Part shown: positions 46,512 to 53,938 of the stretch, piece by piece | Layout of the letters: every line of letters begins with the position of its first letter | Position numbering within the stretch: position 1 is the first letter of the stretch | From: an uncultured Oscillospiraceae bacterium | GTDB taxonomy: Bacteria > Bacillota > Clostridia > Oscillospirales > Acutalibacteraceae | Length of the DNA stretch: 64,000 nucleotides | NCBI GenBank assembly: GCA_900539855.1 | Contig: UQDO01000008.1 | Coordinates: 1-64,000, forward strand | Reading direction: 5' to 3' | Translations under genes and position numbers: made by a program | The notes under the pieces: generated by a model | What the model was told of the DNA's origin: nothing | Seen by the model: only the letters and a program-made list of their open reading frames with translations | Databases searched by the model: none

Positions 46512-47383
46512 AACGCATACTTGCGCTGATACTTGCTTTACTTACAGCTGCCTCCCTTTCGGCATGTGAAAAAAGCGACGGTCGTGTCAAAAAGGGAAGT
46601 ATGACCTTTACAAACAGGAATTTTCCGAAAATATGCACAGATGAGCTGTCAAAAAGGCACGCCGCAGTGCTGGCAGGTGCGGCTCTCGGCGAGCGAAAGG
46701 ACGACTTTGCGGTCATAGGACTCGAAGCCGGAATAGAAAGTCTGATTTCAGGCGGATGCGACATATTCATAGCCGCTGTGCCGACCGAAAAGGAAGTGCT
46801 GCTTTCGGGCAACGCATCGCTGCAGTACGGAAAAATATCCGCCGATGCGCTGGTGTTTATGACCGATGCGCAGACAGAGGTGCCGACCCTGGATAAGAAG
46901 CAGATAATTGCAATCTTGTCCGGAACTTTGTCAAACTGGAGCGAGGCAGGCGGCAGTGACGGCGAAATATCGGTGTTTGACCCTCCTTCCGGTTCTCTTG
47001 CCGAAAGTGTTTTGAGATCATACGCAGGCGAGGTAACAGGTCACGCCGTTATGACACGGCATATCACGACCGAAAGCGGAGAGTATGACGGATATCTGCC
47101 CTTTGACGGACGGAAAGGCTCATTCGGGGTTGCTTTTTACAGCTATGCGGCAAGCCGGTCAGCCACTAAAAACGGCGACATCAGGATGATACCGATAGAC
47201 GGCGTTGCACCGGGTGCAGACAGCATATCGGACGGCACATACATCCCGCAGTGCGGCATATATGTAATAAGGAAAAGCGATATAGATGCAGGCTCCGCAG
47301 CGCGTGTGCTTTATGACTGGATGCTGTCGGATGAGGCTGCGGCAATACTTTCGGAATGTGGTATTCCGACACCGCAAAAATGA
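46508..47383 (+). CDS. PstS-like substrate-binding lipoprotein
   Basis: A 291-residue lipoprotein with the signal MKRILALILALLTAASLSAC. The PBP-like fold is recognisable by ADALVFMTDA, LDKKQIIAILSGTLSNWSEA (a strong PstS mark), DPPSGSLAESVL and the C-terminal DGTYIPQCGIYVI. True PstS proteins bind phosphate for the Pst importer; no pstCAB genes are here, so this may be an orphan binding protein or a sensor linked with the WG-repeat lipoprotein whose gene it overlaps. Confidence 0.8.
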   Translation: MKRILALILALLTAASLSACEKSDGRVKKGSMTFTNRNFPKICTDELSKRHAAVLAGAALGERKDDFAVIGLEAGIESLISGGCDIFIAAVPTEKEVLLSGNASLQYGKISADALVFMTDAQTEVPTLDKKQIIAILSGTLSNWSEAGGSDGEISVFDPPSGSLAESVLRSYAGEVTGHAVMTRHITTESGEYDGYLPFDGRKGSFGVAFYSYAASRSATKNGDIRMIPIDGVAPGADSISDGTYIPQCGIYVIRKSDIDAGSAARVLYDWMLSDEAAAILSECGIPTPQK

Positions 47384-47412
47384 TTGACAAAAATGATCAT
47401 CAGGCTTATAAT
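47384..47412 (+). promoter_or_regulatory. Consensus sigma-A promoter of mgtE
   Basis: Exact TTGACA, 17-base spacer, exact TATAAT. Transcription would begin near 47419, giving a leader of about 250 bases before mgtE. Confidence 0.88.
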
Positions 47413-47455
47413 TGTTAAGAGAAGTTTAAAGATATAAAGAGGGAGTGATATTTAA

Positions 47456-47542
47456 ATGGACGCAGGCAGTAACAGTACGGGCATTTTGCCGCGAGGTAGG
47501 CTGAGAAAAACGGCTTGTGTCCGTTTTTCTCGTCGCTCTTAA
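47456..47542 (+). CDS. Candidate mgtE leader peptide, 28 residues
   Basis: ATG with GGGAG (47441-47445) ten bases upstream, 28 sense codons, TAA at 47540. The peptide starts MDAGSNSTGILPRGRLRK and ends CVRFSRRS; it is rich in Arg and has a Pro-Arg-x-Arg-Leu-Arg stretch, reminiscent of LPRRRLKLFR at the end of the E. coli MgtL leader peptide. It covers the first hairpin of the attenuator, so ribosome position would decide RNA folding. No evidence beyond sequence. Confidence 0.5.
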   Translation: MDAGSNSTGILPRGRLRKTACVRFSRRS

Positions 47543-47611
47543 AACCTATTTCGTGCCAAATGTCCCGAAGTGAGGATGCGCCCTTAAAAAGCCGTTGTTC
47601 ACGGCTTTTTT
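47503..47611 (+). promoter_or_regulatory. Attenuator in the mgtE leader (hairpin, alternative pairing, terminator)
   Basis: A perfect 11-bp hairpin GAGAAAAACGG / CCGTTTTTCTC (47503-47531) is followed by a perfect intrinsic terminator AAAAAGCCGT / ACGGCTTTTT (47586-47611). AACGGCTT (47509-47516) in the first hairpin can pair exactly with AAGCCGTT (47589-47596) in the terminator, so the two folds exclude each other. Further long-range pairing is possible (GGACGCA with TGCGCCC, CGGGCATTT with AAATGTCCCG). The M-box consensus is not found. This is a switch ahead of a magnesium transporter gene; the signal is unknown. Confidence 0.7.
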
Positions 47612-47671
47612 CGTCGTGTTCTCGCTTCTCTTATTTGCCTTTATTTTTAAAGAAAATAAGGAGTGGGTCAG

Positions 47672-49039
47672 ATGGATGAGAAAAAAGAAATATTAGATGA
47701 AATATTCGAACTGTTGAACACACGCAGCTTTGTAAAGCTGCGCGCCATACTGGAGGAAATGAATCCGGCGGATATCGCCGCCGTGCTCGATACGCTTGAC
47801 GAAAAGGAAATGCCGCTGGTTTACAGGATCCTGCCGAAGGATCTCGCAAGCGATGTCTTTGCCTATATGGACAGTGACAAAAAGGAGCTGCTCATACGCA
47901 GCTTCAGTGACTTCGAGCTTAAAGAGGTTATAGATGACCTTTTTCTTGACGATACGGTCGATATGATCGAGGAAATGCCGGCGAACGTTGTGGCAAGGGT
48001 ACTTCAGGCAGCCGATCCGGCGGTAAGAAAGCAGATAAACGAACTGCTTAAATACCCTGAGGACAGCGCCGGCGGTATAATGACGGTCGAATATGTATCG
48101 CTCAAAAAGGATCTTACCGTGGCGGAGGCGTTCAGGAAAATACGCCGCGAGGGTATCGACAAGGAAACGGTGTATACTTGCTATGTTACCGAAAACCGGA
48201 AACTGATAGGCACCGTGTCGGTCAAGGAGCTTCTCATTGCCGATGACGACCGCATAGTGTCGGACATAATGGAGACCAATGTTATAAGCATAGATGCCTA
48301 TGAGGACAAGGAAATAGTTGCGCAGACGTTTTCGAAGTACGATGTGCTGGCACTGCCGGTCGTCGACAAGGACGGCAGACTGGTCGGTATAGTCACGGTC
48401 GATGACGCTATGGATGTCATGGAGGACGAGGCGACCGAGGATATCGAAAAAATGGCGGCTATGACGCCGAACGACAGACCGTACTTAAAAACCGGTGTTT
48501 TCAGCATATGGCTGAAAAGAATACCGTGGCTGCTTTTGCTTATGGTATCGGCGACCTTTACCGGCAGCATAATCAGCTCGTTTGAGTCAGCGCTTACCGC
48601 TTTTCCTGCGCTCGTCGCGTTTATACCGATGCTCATGGATACCGGTGGAAATGCAGGCGGGCAGTCGTCGGTCACTATAATCCGCGGAATGGCGGTAGGC
48701 GAGATACGCATGCGCGACGTGCTGAGGGTTGTGTGGAAGGAAGCAAGGGTGGCGGTCCTGTGCGGTCTGGCACTGACAGCCGCGGGATTTCTTAAGATCC
48801 TGCTTGTGGACAACGCACTCATGCATTCCGGCGTCACATATCCGGAGATGGCTGTAGTCTGCATAACGCTTGCCGTGACGGTGTTCTGTGCCAAACTGGT
48901 GGGCTGTACGCTGCCTATACTTGCAAAGAGGCTGGGGCTTGATCCTGCGGTCATGGCAAGTCCGTTTATAACGACCATAATCGACGCCGTATCGCTTGTT
49001 GTATATTTCACGGTGGCGACACATATACTGAGTATTTAA
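47672..49039 (+). CDS. mgtE: Magnesium transporter MgtE
   Basis: A 455-residue Mg2+ channel/transporter. The N-terminal superhelical domain (residues 1-130) and two CBS domains (about 135-255) form the cytosolic gate, which closes when Mg2+ is plentiful. Five membrane helices follow, with the pore motif DTGGNAGGQSS that selects Mg2+. AAGGAG ends eight bases before the ATG at 47672; a GTG nine bases upstream overlaps that site. It follows its own promoter, leader and attenuator. Confidence 0.95.
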   Translation: MDEKKEILDEIFELLNTRSFVKLRAILEEMNPADIAAVLDTLDEKEMPLVYRILPKDLASDVFAYMDSDKKELLIRSFSDFELKEVIDDLFLDDTVDMIEEMPANVVARVLQAADPAVRKQINELLKYPEDSAGGIMTVEYVSLKKDLTVAEAFRKIRREGIDKETVYTCYVTENRKLIGTVSVKELLIADDDRIVSDIMETNVISIDAYEDKEIVAQTFSKYDVLALPVVDKDGRLVGIVTVDDAMDVMEDEATEDIEKMAAMTPNDRPYLKTGVFSIWLKRIPWLLLLMVSATFTGSIISSFESALTAFPALVAFIPMLMDTGGNAGGQSSVTIIRGMAVGEIRMRDVLRVVWKEARVAVLCGLALTAAGFLKILLVDNALMHSGVTYPEMAVVCITLAVTVFCAKLVGCTLPILAKRLGLDPAVMASPFITTIIDAVSLVVYFTVATHILSI

Positions 49040-49067
49040 GAAATTTTCAAAATCTCAAAATTTCCTA

Positions 49068-49096
49068 TTGATTTTTGTTTCAAGTTGTGCTAATAT
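49068..49096 (+). promoter_or_regulatory. Promoter of tRNA-Arg
   Basis: TTGATT, 17-base spacer, TAATAT, 26 bases before the tRNA. Confidence 0.7.
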
Positions 49097-49122
49097 ATTA
49101 TGGCGGTCCAAAAGACCGATGT

Positions 49123-49199
49123 GCGTTGATAGCTCAGCTGGATAGAGTGACTGGCTACGAACCAGTAGGTCGGGGGTTCGAGTCCCTTTCAGCGCACCA
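49123..49199 (+). tRNA. tRNA-Arg (anticodon ACG)
   Basis: A 77-base cloverleaf with encoded CCA. The acceptor GCGTTGA pairs with TCAGCGC (one G-T). The anticodon stem ACTGG/CCAGT encloses CTACGAA, so the anticodon is ACG, read as inosine for CGN arginine codons. The T loop TTCGAGT is normal; the T stem has two G-T pairs. Sequence composition changes immediately downstream, so it may be an integration site. Confidence 0.95.
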
Positions 49200-49224
49200 T
49201 AACTGTGCGACTAAAAAGCACAAA

Positions 49225-49260
49225 GCTTGAAAACCCTTGAGAAATCAAGGGTTTTCAAGC
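49225..49260 (+). terminator. Strong hairpin after tRNA-Arg
   Basis: Perfect 16-bp stem GCTTGAAAACCCTTGA with a GAAA loop. The tail is ATTTATG, so termination is likely though the T run is short. Confidence 0.75.
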
Positions 49261-49321
49261 ATTTATGAGGCAAAAATTGAAAAGCATTTTTAGGGCACAA
49301 AATTTAATAATATGTTCGACC

Positions 49322-49374
49322 AAAGGGACTTGAACCGGGGATATGAAATTTTCCGGATTTTAAGTCCCTTTTTT
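49322..49374. repeat. Inverted repeat carrying a tRNA T-arm-like sequence
   Basis: AAAGGGACTT (49322-49331) and AAGTCCCTTT (49362-49371) form a perfect 10-bp stem followed by T. On the minus strand the left arm reads GGTTCAAGTCCCTTT, which differs by one base from GGTTCGAGTCCCTTT in the tRNA-Arg T arm 140 bases away. It looks like an inverted partial copy of a tRNA end, perhaps left by an integration or excision event. Confidence 0.5.
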
Positions 49375-49391
49375 CATTTCCGCAGCTTAAC

Positions 49392-49912
49392 TATCTGCGC
49401 AATATGGAGGAAACACGCCAAAAAATCAAAACCGCCATAGACGAACAGGATGCTTTAACCGATGAGCTTTCCGCCGCGATAGACGGAGCGAAAACTCTGA
49501 CCGAGCTTGACGATTTATACCGTCCCTACAAGAAAAACCGCAAAAGAAAAAGGTCTTGAGCCGTTAGCGGAGGAAATTTACAGACAGGCGCCCGACTGCA
49601 AACCTCCTATGATGCTTGCGGCAGAATATATAAACCCCGAAAAAGGGGTTGAAACAGCAGAAGAAGCGCTTACGGGAGCTATGGATATAATTGCCGGAAA
49701 AATTTCCGACGACGCCGACATACGCAAACGTATGAGATTTGTTTGCCTTGCGCACGGTATGCTTACCGCCAAGGCAATCACGGAGGATATCGGCGTTTAC
49801 GAAATGTATAAGGATTACAGCGAACCGCTCTCCAAAATACCCGACCACAGAATACTTGCCGTGAACAGAGGCGAAAAGGAGGGCATACTTAAGGTCTCGG
49901 TGGATAATGTCA
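49392..49912 (+). pseudogene. tex: Internal fragment of a Tex-type transcription accessory protein gene
   Basis: The sequence encodes YLRNMEETRQKIKTAIDEQD, LDDLYRPYKK, then after a frameshift near 49535 GLEPLAEEIYRQ, AEYINPEKGV, HGMLTAKA and HRILAVNRGEKEGILKVSVD, all internal Tex regions in the correct order. There is no start and no YqgF, HhH or S1 domain; the homology stops just before the perR promoter. The missing N-terminus lies 2 kb downstream (51431). It cannot make a working protein. Confidence 0.75.
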
Positions 49913-49932
49913 AGGTTTTTGAAAAAAAGTTC

Positions 49933-49982
49933 TTGACAAAATCAAATTTGCGTGTATAATAAAATAGTAATCATTATTGATT
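49933..49982 (+). promoter_or_regulatory. perR promoter with a Per-box-like operator
   Basis: TTGACA, 16-base spacer, TATAAT, immediately followed by TAGTAATCATTATTGAT, whose TAAT-C-ATTA core fits a PerR/Fur 7-1-7 inverted repeat. It would let PerR repress its own operon. Confidence 0.7.
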
Positions 49983-49993
49983 TGGGTGATTCA

Positions 49994-50368
49994 ATGAAAA
50001 ATTATTCACGGCAGCGTGAAACAATTTTACAGGTTTTGCATTCAACCGATACACACCCCACGGCATCTGCCGTTTATAACGAGGTACGCAAGGTTATTCC
50101 GAATATAAGTCTCGGAACGGTCTACCGTAACCTTGCGGATCTAAGCGAAGAAGGCGTTATACTTTCTTTATCTGTCGGCGACGGATATGAACACTTTGAC
50201 GGAAACAGCGCTCCGCACGCGCATCTGCATTGCAAACGCTGCGGAAAAATTTATGACGCTCCGTTAAAGCAGGATATTCTGTCGGGAACGGCAAAGGAAA
50301 ACGACTTCTCAAGCGAAACAACGGTATATATCGTGTACGGTGTGTGCAGTAAATGCAGAGCTGATTAA
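49994..50368 (+). CDS. perR: Peroxide-responsive repressor PerR (Fur family)
   Basis: A 124-residue Fur-family repressor. The winged helix is at residues 1-75 (HPTASAVYNEVRKVIPNISL, GTVYRNLADLSEEG), the regulatory metal site includes the HFDGNSAPHAHLHC region, and the structural zinc site is formed by two CxxC pairs (CKRCGK and CSKCRAD). PerR-like proteins sense H2O2 by histidine oxidation with bound iron. It heads a cassette of peroxide-defence genes behind a Per-box-like operator, which supports PerR over Fur or Zur. Confidence 0.88.
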   Translation: MKNYSRQRETILQVLHSTDTHPTASAVYNEVRKVIPNISLGTVYRNLADLSEEGVILSLSVGDGYEHFDGNSAPHAHLHCKRCGKIYDAPLKQDILSGTAKENDFSSETTVYIVYGVCSKCRAD

Positions 50369-50392
50369 AATCAATTTACGGAGGAATTAAAA

Positions 50393-50935
50393 ATGAAAAA
50401 ATTTGTATGTCTTGTTTGCGGTTATGTTTATGAAGGCGAATCTGCGCCGGAGGAATGTCCTATATGCCACGCTCCGGCATCTAAATTCGCTGAACAGTCT
50501 GCGGAAAAAACATGGGCTGCCGAGCATGTTGTGGGTATAGCCAAGGGCGCCGATCAGAGAATAATCGACGGTCTTCGTGAAAACTTCAACGGCGAATGTA
50601 CGGAAGTGGGTATGTATCTTGCAATGGCAAGAGTAGCTCATAGAGAGGGCTATCCCGAAATCGGTATGTACTGGGAAAAAGCAGCTTTTGAAGAGGCCGA
50701 ACATGCCGCTAAGTTTGCGGAGCTTTTGGGCGAGGTCGTAACCGACAGCACCAAGAAAAACCTTGAAATGCGTGCAGACGCCGAAAACGGCGCTACAAAG
50801 GGCAAGTTTGAACTTGCGAAGCTTGCTAAGGAACTTAATCTTGACGCTATCCATGATACCGTTCATGAAATGGCAAGAGATGAAGCCCGCCACGGCAGAG
50901 CTTTTGAGGGTCTTTTAAAGAGATATTTCGGTTAA
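50393..50935 (+). CDS. Reverse rubrerythrin
   Basis: A 180-residue NADH-peroxidase component. Unlike classical rubrerythrin the rubredoxin-like [Fe(SCys)4] domain is at the N-terminus ([10 protein letters not shown] and [11 protein letters not shown]), followed by the four-helix diiron domain with the Glu/His ligands in [23 protein letters not shown] and [10 protein letters not shown]. It reduces H2O2 in the cytoplasm of anaerobes. GGAGG precedes the ATG at 50393, 25 bases after perR. Confidence 0.92.
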   Translation: MKKFVCLVCGYVYEGESAPEECPICHAPASKFAEQSAEKTWAAEHVVGIAKGADQRIIDGLRENFNGECTEVGMYLAMARVAHREGYPEIGMYWEKAAFEEAEHAAKFAELLGEVVTDSTKKNLEMRADAENGATKGKFELAKLAKELNLDAIHDTVHEMARDEARHGRAFEGLLKRYFG

Positions 50936-50950
50936 TGTACAGGGTAATAT

Positions 50951-51148
50951 ATGATGGAAAACTATACAATATGTAATTGTAAAAAAGTAACCTATGCAGA
51001 TGTTGAAAATGTACTTCACCGTGAAGTAAAATTTGAGAATGTGGAAAAAGCTTTTGAAGATGTTCAAAGGATCACAAAATGTTCGACCGGATGCGGTGGT
51101 TGCCATGACAAAATTATGGATACAATATCTAAGATAATGAGCAAGTAA
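50951..51148 (+). CDS. BFD-like [2Fe-2S]-binding protein
   Basis: A 65-residue ferredoxin of the Bfd/NifU-N type with four cysteines in CNCKKVT and CSTGCGGCHDKI. Such proteins pass electrons to ferritin-like or rubrerythrin proteins. It lies 15 bases after the reverse rubrerythrin gene and 25 before rubredoxin, so it belongs to the peroxide-defence cassette. A second ATG three bases downstream may be the actual start. Confidence 0.85.
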   Translation: MMENYTICNCKKVTYADVENVLHREVKFENVEKAFEDVQRITKCSTGCGGCHDKIMDTISKIMSK

Positions 51149-51173
51149 TCAAAAATAAAAGAGGTTTTTTACT

Positions 51174-51329
51174 ATGAAAAAATACGAATGTCCCTGCGGA
51201 TATGTTTATGACCCTGTTGTCGGTGATCCTGATAACGGAATCGCACCCGGAACATCATGGGAAGATGTTCCTGAAGATTGGGTATGTCCGATATGTGGTT
51301 TAAGTAAAGACGCATTTACAGAAGAATAA
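51174..51329 (+). CDS. Rubredoxin with a CXC first knuckle
   Basis: A 51-residue electron carrier: [20 protein letters not shown], then [20 protein letters not shown], which is the classical rubredoxin pattern. The first metal-binding pair reads C-P-C-G, one residue shorter than the usual C-x-x-C-G. It would donate electrons to the reverse rubrerythrin. AGAGG precedes the ATG. It ends the cassette at a strong terminator. Confidence 0.9.
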   Translation: MKKYECPCGYVYDPVVGDPDNGIAPGTSWEDVPEDWVCPICGLSKDAFTEE

Positions 51330-51345
51330 TTAAACTATAAGAAAC

Positions 51346-51384
51346 GGCTTTTACCGCGTAAACCGCGGCAAAAGCCATTTTTTT
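51346..51384 (+). terminator. Terminator of the peroxide-defence cassette
   Basis: GGCTTTT and AAAAGCC enclose a second helix CCGCG/CGCGG; seven T follow. Confidence 0.88.
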
Positions 51385-51430
51385 ATTGAACATAACCCCG
51401 CTTTATGGTAAACTTAGGCAAGGTGATAAA

Positions 51431-51631
51431 ATGGATATTATAAAAACGCTTACGGAAGAATTTTCCTTAAAACCGTTTCAGGTTGAAAATACCGTAAAGC
51501 TTATAGACGACGGCAATACCATACCGTTTATTGCGCGTTACCGCAAGGAGGCTACCGGCTCGCTTGACGATCAGGTTTTGCGCTCCCTTTACGAGCGGCT
51601 TACCCTGCTCCTCCACAGGGATTCCAACTAA
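51431..51631 (+). pseudogene. tex: N-terminal fragment of a Tex-type gene
   Basis: A 66-residue frame with AAGGTG before the ATG. The first 58 residues (MDIIKTLTEEFSLKPFQVEN, IPFIARYRKEATGSLDDQ, LRSLYERLT) are the Tex N-terminus; then the homology breaks off exactly where the fragment at 49392 begins (YLRN), and the frame ends with eight unrelated residues. The two pieces therefore are in reversed order relative to an intact tex. Confidence 0.78.
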
Positions 51632-51643
51632 CGACATATATTC

Positions 51644-51690
51644 AGACCGTAATTTCTTTATTACATATAAAGATTTTACGGTCTTTTTTT
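51644..51690 (+). terminator. Terminator before the ParA gene
   Basis: AGACCGTAA pairs with TTACGGTCT around a long AT-rich loop; seven T follow. Confidence 0.8.
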
Positions 51691-51766
51691 ATGCCTATTT
51701 TTCCTCCTTGCAGACGAATACATAACCGAATTAAACATCGGTAAAAAAGAACAAGGAGGTTACAAA

Positions 51767-52591
51767 GTGAACTGTAAAGTAATTGCAATCGAAAATCAGA
51801 AAGGAGGAACGGGCAAATCAACAACCGCATTGAACCTCGGCGTCGGTCTTAAAATGAAAGGCAAAAAGGTTTTGCTTATTGACGCCGATCCGCAGGGTTC
51901 GCTTTCCATCAGTCTCGGAATCAAAAGACCGGACGAGTTGGATATTTCCCTTGCAACCTTAATGAGTAAGGTAATCGACAACAAACCGTTTGATGATGAT
52001 TACGGTATCATTCATTGCAGCGAGGGTATCGACCTGATGCCCTGTAATGTGGAACTGTCCGGCATTGAAAGTTATCTCTTTACGGTAATGAGCCGCGAGT
52101 GCATTATGAGAAGCTATGTCAATCAGGTTAAAAAGAATTATGATTACATTCTTATTGACTGCACCCCGTCGCTCGGACTTCTGCCAATCAACGCTTTTGT
52201 TGCGGCGGACAGTATTATCGTACCGAGTCAGCCGAGAATTTTGTCTACCAAAGGTCTTGACCTGTTATTGCGTACTTATTCACAGGTAAAGCGCGGTATC
52301 AATCCCGATCTTAAAATCGACGGTATCCTCTTTACAATGGTGGACGCACGAACCGTAAATGACAGGTCGGTAATTGAGTCAATGCGCGAGACTTTCGGAA
52401 TGAAAATCAATGTGTTTGACACCTTTATCCCCGCCTCCGTGCGAGTAACCGAAGCCAACATGGAGGGTAAAAGCATTTTTGCCTACGACGGCAAGTGCAA
52501 GGTTGCCGACGCATACAAAAATCTGACGAAGGAGGTGCTGGATATTGCCGCGCGTGAAAAAGCTCGATTTAGGGATGACGGCTCTCGATGA
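51767..52591 (+). CDS. ParA family partition ATPase
   Basis: A 274-residue Walker-type ATPase. The deviant Walker A is QKGGTGKSTT, with LLIDADPQGSLS and YILIDCTPSLGLLPINAF as the A' and B motifs. It would segregate or position DNA (or a pilus machine) with the ParB-like protein. The start is a GTG at 51767 seven bases after AAGGAGG. It overlaps the parB start by 47 bases. This pair in front of a pilus operon is typical of mobile elements rather than of the chromosomal par locus at the origin. Confidence 0.9.
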   Translation: MNCKVIAIENQKGGTGKSTTALNLGVGLKMKGKKVLLIDADPQGSLSISLGIKRPDELDISLATLMSKVIDNKPFDDDYGIIHCSEGIDLMPCNVELSGIESYLFTVMSRECIMRSYVNQVKKNYDYILIDCTPSLGLLPINAFVAADSIIVPSQPRILSTKGLDLLLRTYSQVKRGINPDLKIDGILFTMVDARTVNDRSVIESMRETFGMKINVFDTFIPASVRVTEANMEGKSIFAYDGKCKVADAYKNLTKEVLDIAAREKARFRDDGSR

Positions 52592-53492
52592 GCTGTTTAT
52601 GAACGATAAAGAGCGAGCCGAAAATAAGCTGCCGAAAATCTTTGACATCCCACTTTCGGAAATTGATGATTTCCCCGATCACCCTTACCGTGTCCTTGAT
52701 GATGAGGATATGCAAAACCTGATGGAAAGTATCAGAGACCGAGGTGTAATCACACCGGCTATGGTGCGAAAAAAGGATGACGGCAGATATGAAATGATCT
52801 CCGGGCATAGGCGTAAACACGCTTCCGAAAGGCTCGGACTTGAAACCTTACGTTGCGAGGTTGTAGAGGTTAGCCGTGATGAAGCCATTATCTTGATGGT
52901 AGACAGCAATGCACAAAGGTCAGAGATTCTGCCTTGCGACAAAGGACGAGCCTACAAAATGAAGTTGGACGCTATAAAAAGATTGCCCGGCAGACCGAGT
53001 AAGGAAAATGCGGACCCAGTGGGACCGAATTTATCAGGAACGCGGTCAAATGAAGAACTGGCTGAGGAGGTCGGCGATAGCACAACGCAGATCAAAAGAT
53101 ATATCCGCCTTACCTATCTTGTTGACGAGCTGCAAGACTTTGTGGACAAAGGTCAGATGAAAATGCGTCCTGCCGTGGAGCTTTCTTATCTTGATGAGGA
53201 AACTCAGAGAGATATTGTTGACCGTATAGACGAAACCGAAGCGTTTCCGTCGCACGATCAGGCAATCCGTATCCGCAAGGCGTATGAAGCCGGCGAAATC
53301 GACTACGATAAGGTCCGGGATATTATGGCTGAGGAAAAGCCAAATCAGAAACCGAAATTCAAGTTTTCCTTTGACCGACTGAAACCGTATATTCCAAAGG
53401 ACTATTCGGACAGTAAGGCTGAGGATTATGTTATAAAAGCTCTTGAATTTTATCAGAAGTATCTCAAAAAGCAACGGGAGCAGGCAAGGTAA
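52545..53492 (+). CDS. ParB/Spo0J family partition protein
   Basis: A 315-residue DNA-binding protein. The N-terminal ParB/Srx domain contains IRDRGVITPAMVRKKDD and ISGHRRKHASERLG (the CTP-binding box, here GHRR rather than GERR). The helix-turn-helix is near RSNEELAEEVGDSTTQIKRY. The start is a TTG at 52545, nine bases after GGAGG, inside the end of parA. The stop overlaps a small downstream ATG (TAATG). Confidence 0.88.
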   Translation: MPRVKKLDLGMTALDELFMNDKERAENKLPKIFDIPLSEIDDFPDHPYRVLDDEDMQNLMESIRDRGVITPAMVRKKDDGRYEMISGHRRKHASERLGLETLRCEVVEVSRDEAIILMVDSNAQRSEILPCDKGRAYKMKLDAIKRLPGRPSKENADPVGPNLSGTRSNEELAEEVGDSTTQIKRYIRLTYLVDELQDFVDKGQMKMRPAVELSYLDEETQRDIVDRIDETEAFPSHDQAIRIRKAYEAGEIDYDKVRDIMAEEKPNQKPKFKFSFDRLKPYIPKDYSDSKAEDYVIKALEFYQKYLKKQREQAR

Positions 53493-53572
53493 TGAAAAGT
53501 GCGCACAAGGCTGAGAAGGCAAAGGCTTTCCCGGTCTTTTTTGTTGCCCTGCCCGCTATTTCACTTATATAA
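53492..53572 (+). CDS. Possible 26-residue hydrophobic peptide
   Basis: An ATG overlaps the parB stop (TAATG) and opens a frame encoding MKSAHKAEKAKAFPVFFVAL and a short hydrophobic end. The basic start plus hydrophobic end could be a membrane peptide, translated by coupling. No own ribosome-binding site is obvious, so it may also be non-coding. Confidence 0.3.
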   Translation: MKSAHKAEKAKAFPVFFVALPAISLI

Positions 53573-53601
53573 AAATCCAAGATGAAAGGAGGAAAAACAG
53601 T

Positions 53602-53883
53602 ATGCAGTTTGATGTGAAAATCCGCAAGGTCATCGAGAACGGCATGCCTCTCAAGGCTCTTGCTTCTGTCACCGTGGACGGTTCCTTTACTATCCACAAT
53701 GTCAGAGTAATCAAGACCGAGAACGCGCAGTTCGTTGCGATGCCTTATGCGACTTTCAAGGACGCTGACGGTAAGGATGTCCGCCGTGATATCGTTCACC
53801 CCATCAAGTCCGAAGTTCGTAAGAGCTTGGAAGCCGCCGTGTTTGCAGCTTACGAACAGAAGCTCGCCGAAAAGGCTGAATAA
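53602..53883 (+). CDS. SpoVG family protein
   Basis: A 93-residue protein of the SpoVG family: MQFDVKIRKVIENGMPLKAL, ASVTVDGSFTIHNVRVI and a DIVHPIKSEVR end, as in the chromosomal SpoVG, a small nucleic-acid-binding regulator. Copies in clostridial mobile elements are common and may regulate the element. AAAGGAGG precedes the ATG at 53602. It leads directly into the pilin genes 55 bases downstream. Confidence 0.85.
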   Translation: MQFDVKIRKVIENGMPLKALASVTVDGSFTIHNVRVIKTENAQFVAMPYATFKDADGKDVRRDIVHPIKSEVRKSLEAAVFAAYEQKLAEKAE

Positions 53884-53938
53884 GCCAAGGCAAAGAAAAC
53901 CCACAAAACAAATCAAAGAAAGAATGAGGTAAAAATTT

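Noticed and set aside
46508..47383. Phosphate importer operon (pstSCAB)
   Set aside because: Only the binding-protein-like gene is present; no permease or ATPase genes follow.
47400..47660. M-box, NiCo or yybP-ykoY riboswitch ahead of mgtE
   Set aside because: I compared the leader with the core consensus of these classes from memory and found no match; the leader is reported as an unclassified attenuator.
49310..49376. A second tRNA gene on the minus strand
   Set aside because: Only a T-arm-like block is present; no anticodon stem, D arm or acceptor pairing can be formed.
51767..53492. Chromosomal par locus near the replication origin
   Set aside because: No dnaA, gidB, rnpA or oriC-like DnaA boxes are near; codon use and pilus neighbours suit a mobile element.
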